Origin: Nephthysia sp036513515
GTDB taxonomy: Bacteria > Chloroflexota > Dormibacteria > Dormibacterales > Dormibacteraceae
Length of the DNA: 9,267 bases
NCBI GenBank assembly: GCA_036513515.1
Contig: DATBYW010000150.1
Span: forward strand, 1 to 9,267
Reading direction: 5' to 3'
Shown: in pieces, positions 7,224-9,267 of the stretch
Position numbering within the stretch: position 1 is the stretch's first letter
Layout of the letters: each line of letters starts with the position of its first letter
Program-made: the position numbers and the translations under genes
Notes under the pieces: model-generated
The model's input: the letters and a program-made list of their open reading frames with translations, nothing else
Told to the model about the DNA's origin: nothing
Database searches by the model: none

Positions 7224-8777
7224 TCAGGCGGGGCTGAGGGAGCCAGGCGTCCAGTGGTCGAAGAGCTTGCCCATGTTGTGGCTGAGGTTCATGAAGCTCC
7301 ACTCGGCACGCACGGCACTGAGCCCGCGGCGCCGGAACCCCGGGAAGTTGTGGTTTGCCTTGTGGTTGCCGAAGACGGGCTCGACGGTTGACGAACGCTT
7401 TGCGTAGGCGGCGGCACCCTCGGCGGTGCGCAGCCGGTGCTCCATCGCCTCCAGTGTGCTGGCGTCCTCGGGGGGCTCCCCGGTGGTGGTGCCGGCCTCC
7501 CGGGCGGCCTTGCGCTGCTTCCAGTCCTTCAGGGTGGCGATGAGCAGGTCGCCTTCCAGCCTGGCGTTGTCGTCGCTCCAGTAGCCGGCGTCGGCGAGGA
7601 TCTTCCTGAGGGCATCGGAGATGGCCCCGGCGGTGATGCTGTCCTCGAGGAGCTTCAGCATGGGGGCGAGCAGAGCGACGTCGTTGGCGTCCTGGCTCAC
7701 CATCTGGGCCACCACGATCTGGTTGGCGTCGGCGGCCACCTGGGCGTTGTAGCCCTGGAGGTAGCCCCGGCGGGTCTTCATGATCCGGCTGTCGGAATCG
7801 GTGACGTTGGCCCGGCGCCCGGGGGCGGGGTTGGCAGCGGCGGCGGCCTGCCTGGCCTTGCCGAGGGCTGCCTCCGCCTGGGCCAGCCTGCGGTCAGGCC
7901 CCGGGGCGAACCCGCTCAGGCGCCGGCCCCCAGCAGCCGCAGCCGCCTCCTTGGCAGCCCGGCGCTGCGCCTTTGCCTGGGCCTTGGCCCGTGCAGCAGC
8001 GACGTCGGCCTCCGCCCGCGCCAGGGCGCCCCGGGCGTCGGTGGGCTTGCGGCCCCGCAGCCGCCGCCCCGCCTCCGCTTCCCGGGTGGCCGCCTCGTCC
8101 CTGGCGGCCATGGCCTCCGCCGCGGCGGCATCCTCGGCCTCGATCTGGGCCTGGGCCGCCATGAGGCGAGCGAGGCGTGCGGCGGTGCCCCTGATCTCGG
8201 CAGCCGACATCGGGTCGCACCCAGCACCGGGCGACGGCGCCTCGGCCTCCTCGCTGGCCACTGTGGCCGCCATGAGCGCGGCGACCGCTTCACGGACCCA
8301 CTCGATGCTGTGGTTGGCCCGCAGCGAGGCGTTGGCACCCATCTTCGTCCCGTCGATTGCCACTGTGGACAGATCCACCAGCCCTGCGGCCGCGCACAGG
8401 CGCAGCCCCGAGACGAACAGGCCCTCCATGGCGGCCTCATGGTCCACGACGAAGCGGGCGAAGGTGGCGTGGTCGGGGACGAGGCCCGCGCTGATCACCC
8501 GGAAGGCGGCGTCGGTGCGGCAGGCCGCCTCGATGCGCCGGGAGGAGCGCATCCCGTTGGCATAGGCATACAGCAGCAGGGCCAGCATCATGTCCGGGTC
8601 GTAGGCGGGCCGGCCGGCCCCGTTGTTGGGGTGGCGGTCATGAAGTGCCCTTGTGTCCAGCCGCCCGACGACGTCGATGACGAACCAGGCGAGATGGCCC
8701 TCCTCCAGCCAGTCGGCCATGTTGACCGGCAGCAGCAGGACCTGGTCCCGCTGGGCTCTCACGTAGTCGAATGCCAT
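7224..8777 (-). CDS. IS1182-type DDE transposase
   Basis: A 517-residue transposase of the IS4-like DDE fold. The N-terminal DUF772-type region (about 25-110) contains NNGAGRPAYDPDMMLALLLYAYANG and the VPDHATFARF helix. The catalytic acidic residues are D142 (VAIDGTKMGAN), D396 (ILADAGYWSD) and E466 (STVEPVFGNHK), followed by the RRGLSAVRAEWSFMNLSHNMGKL C-terminal motif typical of IS1182 elements. Between D142 and D396 lies an Ala/Arg/Glu-rich stretch (about 190-315) likely to be an elongated coiled-coil insertion. The start is the ATG at 8777-8775, fitting MAFDYVRAQRDQVLL and preceded by a purine-rich GGGAAGGGGGGAGG; an in-frame extension to 9041 runs through the divergent neighbouring gene and is rejected. 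No frameshift or stop interrupts it, so it is probably functional. Confidence 0.93.
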   Translation of the reverse strand: MAFDYVRAQRDQVLLLPVNMADWLEEGHLAWFVIDVVGRLDTRALHDRHPNNGAGRPAYDPDMMLALLLYAYANGMRSSRRIEAACRTDAAFRVISAGLVPDHATFARFVVDHEAAMEGLFVSGLRLCAAAGLVDLSTVAIDGTKMGANASLRANHSIEWVREAVAALMAATVASEEAEAPSPGAGCDPMSAAEIRGTAARLARLMAAQAQIEAEDAAAAEAMAARDEAATREAEAGRRLRGRKPTDARGALARAEADVAAARAKAQAKAQRRAAKEAAAAAGGRRLSGFAPGPDRRLAQAEAALGKARQAAAAANPAPGRRANVTDSDSRIMKTRRGYLQGYNAQVAADANQIVVAQMVSQDANDVALLAPMLKLLEDSITAGAISDALRKILADAGYWSDDNARLEGDLLIATLKDWKQRKAAREAGTTTGEPPEDASTLEAMEHRLRTAEGAAAYAKRSSTVEPVFGNHKANHNFPGFRRRGLSAVRAEWSFMNLSHNMGKLFDHWTPGSLSPA

Positions 8778-8809
8778 CCTCCCCCCTTCCCAGGTACCCC
8801 TCCCAGAAA

Positions 8810-8828
8810 CCCCAGTATCATACTGGGG
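8810..8828. repeat. 9-1-9 palindrome between transposase and DUF6788-like gene
   Basis: CCCCAGTAT (8810-8818) and ATACTGGGG (8820-8828) are perfect reverse complements around C8819. The centre reads TATGAT on the minus strand and TATCAT on the plus strand, so it could provide overlapping -10 boxes for the two divergent genes. It lies 33 bases before the transposase ATG and 54 before the DUF6788-like ATG. It may be an operator, a target site or a structural element. Confidence 0.75.
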
Positions 8829-8882
8829 AGTTGTCCTGACGAGGTGGATCTCCCGTGGGGAACCAGGGTGGAGAATGGCCAG

Positions 8883-9230
8883 ATGACCACAGAGGCCATC
8901 GAGAAGCGGCGCCGGGACCTCGCCGCCGAGATCGCCGAGATCGCCGGGGAGGGGACGCTGCTGCCGGGCAGCGTGCTGGTGCGCATGATGGGCTGCGGCA
9001 AGCCGGGCTGTGGCTGCAAGGCGGATCCCCCCCGCCTGCACGGCCCCTACATCCAGTGGACCCGCAAGATCGGTGGGCGCACCCGTACCCGCCGGCTCAC
9101 GCAGGAGGAACTGGACCGCTACCGGCCGTGGTTCGACAATGCCCGCCGCCTGCGGGAGCTGATCGGCGAGCTGGAAACGCTCTGCCTGCAGGCCGCCTCC
9201 GAGGCAGAGGCATGGCCCGAGGAATGGTAG
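8883..9230 (+). CDS. DUF6788-like small Cys-motif protein
   Basis: A 115-residue protein. An N-terminal helix (about 3-22) is followed by SVLVRMMGCGKPGCGCKADP (30-49), with C38-x4-C43-x-C45 and then HGPYIQWTRKIGGRTRTRRLT (53-73). It closes with a charged helix (75-110). The Cys cluster with the HGPY and basic GGRTRTRRL segment matches small proteins annotated as DUF6788 in actinobacteria and often seen beside transposases; their function is unknown. The Cys residues plus H53 could bind zinc, and the basic strand suggests nucleic-acid binding, but both are inference. Start ATG 8883 has GGTGGAG 9 bases upstream; GTG 8868 is an in-frame alternative five codons earlier. A three-codon frame (8875-8886) overlaps its start. 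It is divergent from the transposase and may be a passenger or accessory gene of that element. Confidence 0.75.
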   Translation: MTTEAIEKRRRDLAAEIAEIAGEGTLLPGSVLVRMMGCGKPGCGCKADPPRLHGPYIQWTRKIGGRTRTRRLTQEELDRYRPWFDNARRLRELIGELETLCLQAASEAEAWPEEW

Positions 9231-9267
9231 GTCAGACGAAAAACGGGGTCTCCGTGCCCTGGCTGGG

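Larger units (their letters stand above)
7200..9230 (-). mobile_element. IS1182-like insertion element (boundaries not resolved)
   Basis: The intact transposase at 7224-8777 marks an insertion element. I searched by eye for terminal inverted repeats in 6990-7220 against 8780-9267 and found none that I can defend; one end may lie beyond the window. Whether the DUF6788-like gene at 8883-9230 belongs to the element is unresolved, so the stated limits are only an approximate envelope. Confidence 0.5.

Noticed and set aside
7437..9230. A 597-codon open frame on the plus strand through the transposase region
   Set aside because: Only its last 115 codons (from 8883) look like a protein family; the rest is the antisense shadow of the transposase, Gly/Pro/Arg-rich without motifs.
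7026..9267. Similarity between about 7035-7060 and 9231-9255 as possible terminal repeats of the insertion element
   Set aside because: The match is weak (around half of positions) and in direct, not inverted, orientation, so it does not qualify as terminal inverted repeats.

Overview
The window is GC-rich throughout, with strong G/C preference at third codon positions and long antisense shadow reading frames. The ClpC sequence, the ArsR/CDF set and the DUF6788-type protein fit a high-GC actinobacterium. I cannot assign a genus from the sequence alone. No rRNA, tRNA or CRISPR array was seen.

Layout. (1) 1-125, minus strand: the first 41 codons of a gene for a small ACT-domain protein. (2) 126-500: a divergent intergenic region with a TATAAT hexamer and a G/C-rich hairpin, leading into (3) clpC (501-3008), the AAA+ unfoldase of the ClpCP protease, which ends at an 11-bp hairpin terminator (3030-3055). 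(4) 3127-4770: a two-gene operon of an ArsR/SmtB-type repressor and an ArsP_1/DUF318-type permease. A perfect 12-2-12 inverted repeat overlaps the -10 of its promoter, and the two genes overlap by one base. (5) 4797-6854: a second metal operon with three overlapping genes. They encode an ArsR repressor carrying both a CadC-like cysteine site and a CzrA-like alpha-5 histidine site, a short atypical cation transporter with a Cys-rich tail, and a CzcD/ZitB-type CDF zinc exporter with a His-rich N-terminus. A 7-6-7 inverted repeat overlaps the promoter and the first possible start codon. (6) 6855-7223: mostly non-coding, with one doubtful 43-codon ORF and small hairpins. (7) 7224-8777, minus strand: an intact IS1182-type DDE transposase. 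It diverges from (8) a 115-codon DUF6788-like gene (8883-9230), with a 9-1-9 palindrome between the two starts.

How it works together. Regions 4 and 5 form a compact metal-homeostasis island between the housekeeping clpC gene and an insertion element. Each sensor sits first in its own operon, next to its own palindrome and upstream of its exporters, which is the usual self-regulated ArsR/SmtB plan. The likely inducers of the second operon are Zn(II), Cd(II) or Pb(II). The ligand of the first operon is open, because its sensor lacks the usual CxC pair and its permease belongs to a family of mixed or unknown substrates. A 12-bp tandem duplication across the junction of the two transporters changes the end of one and the start of the other.
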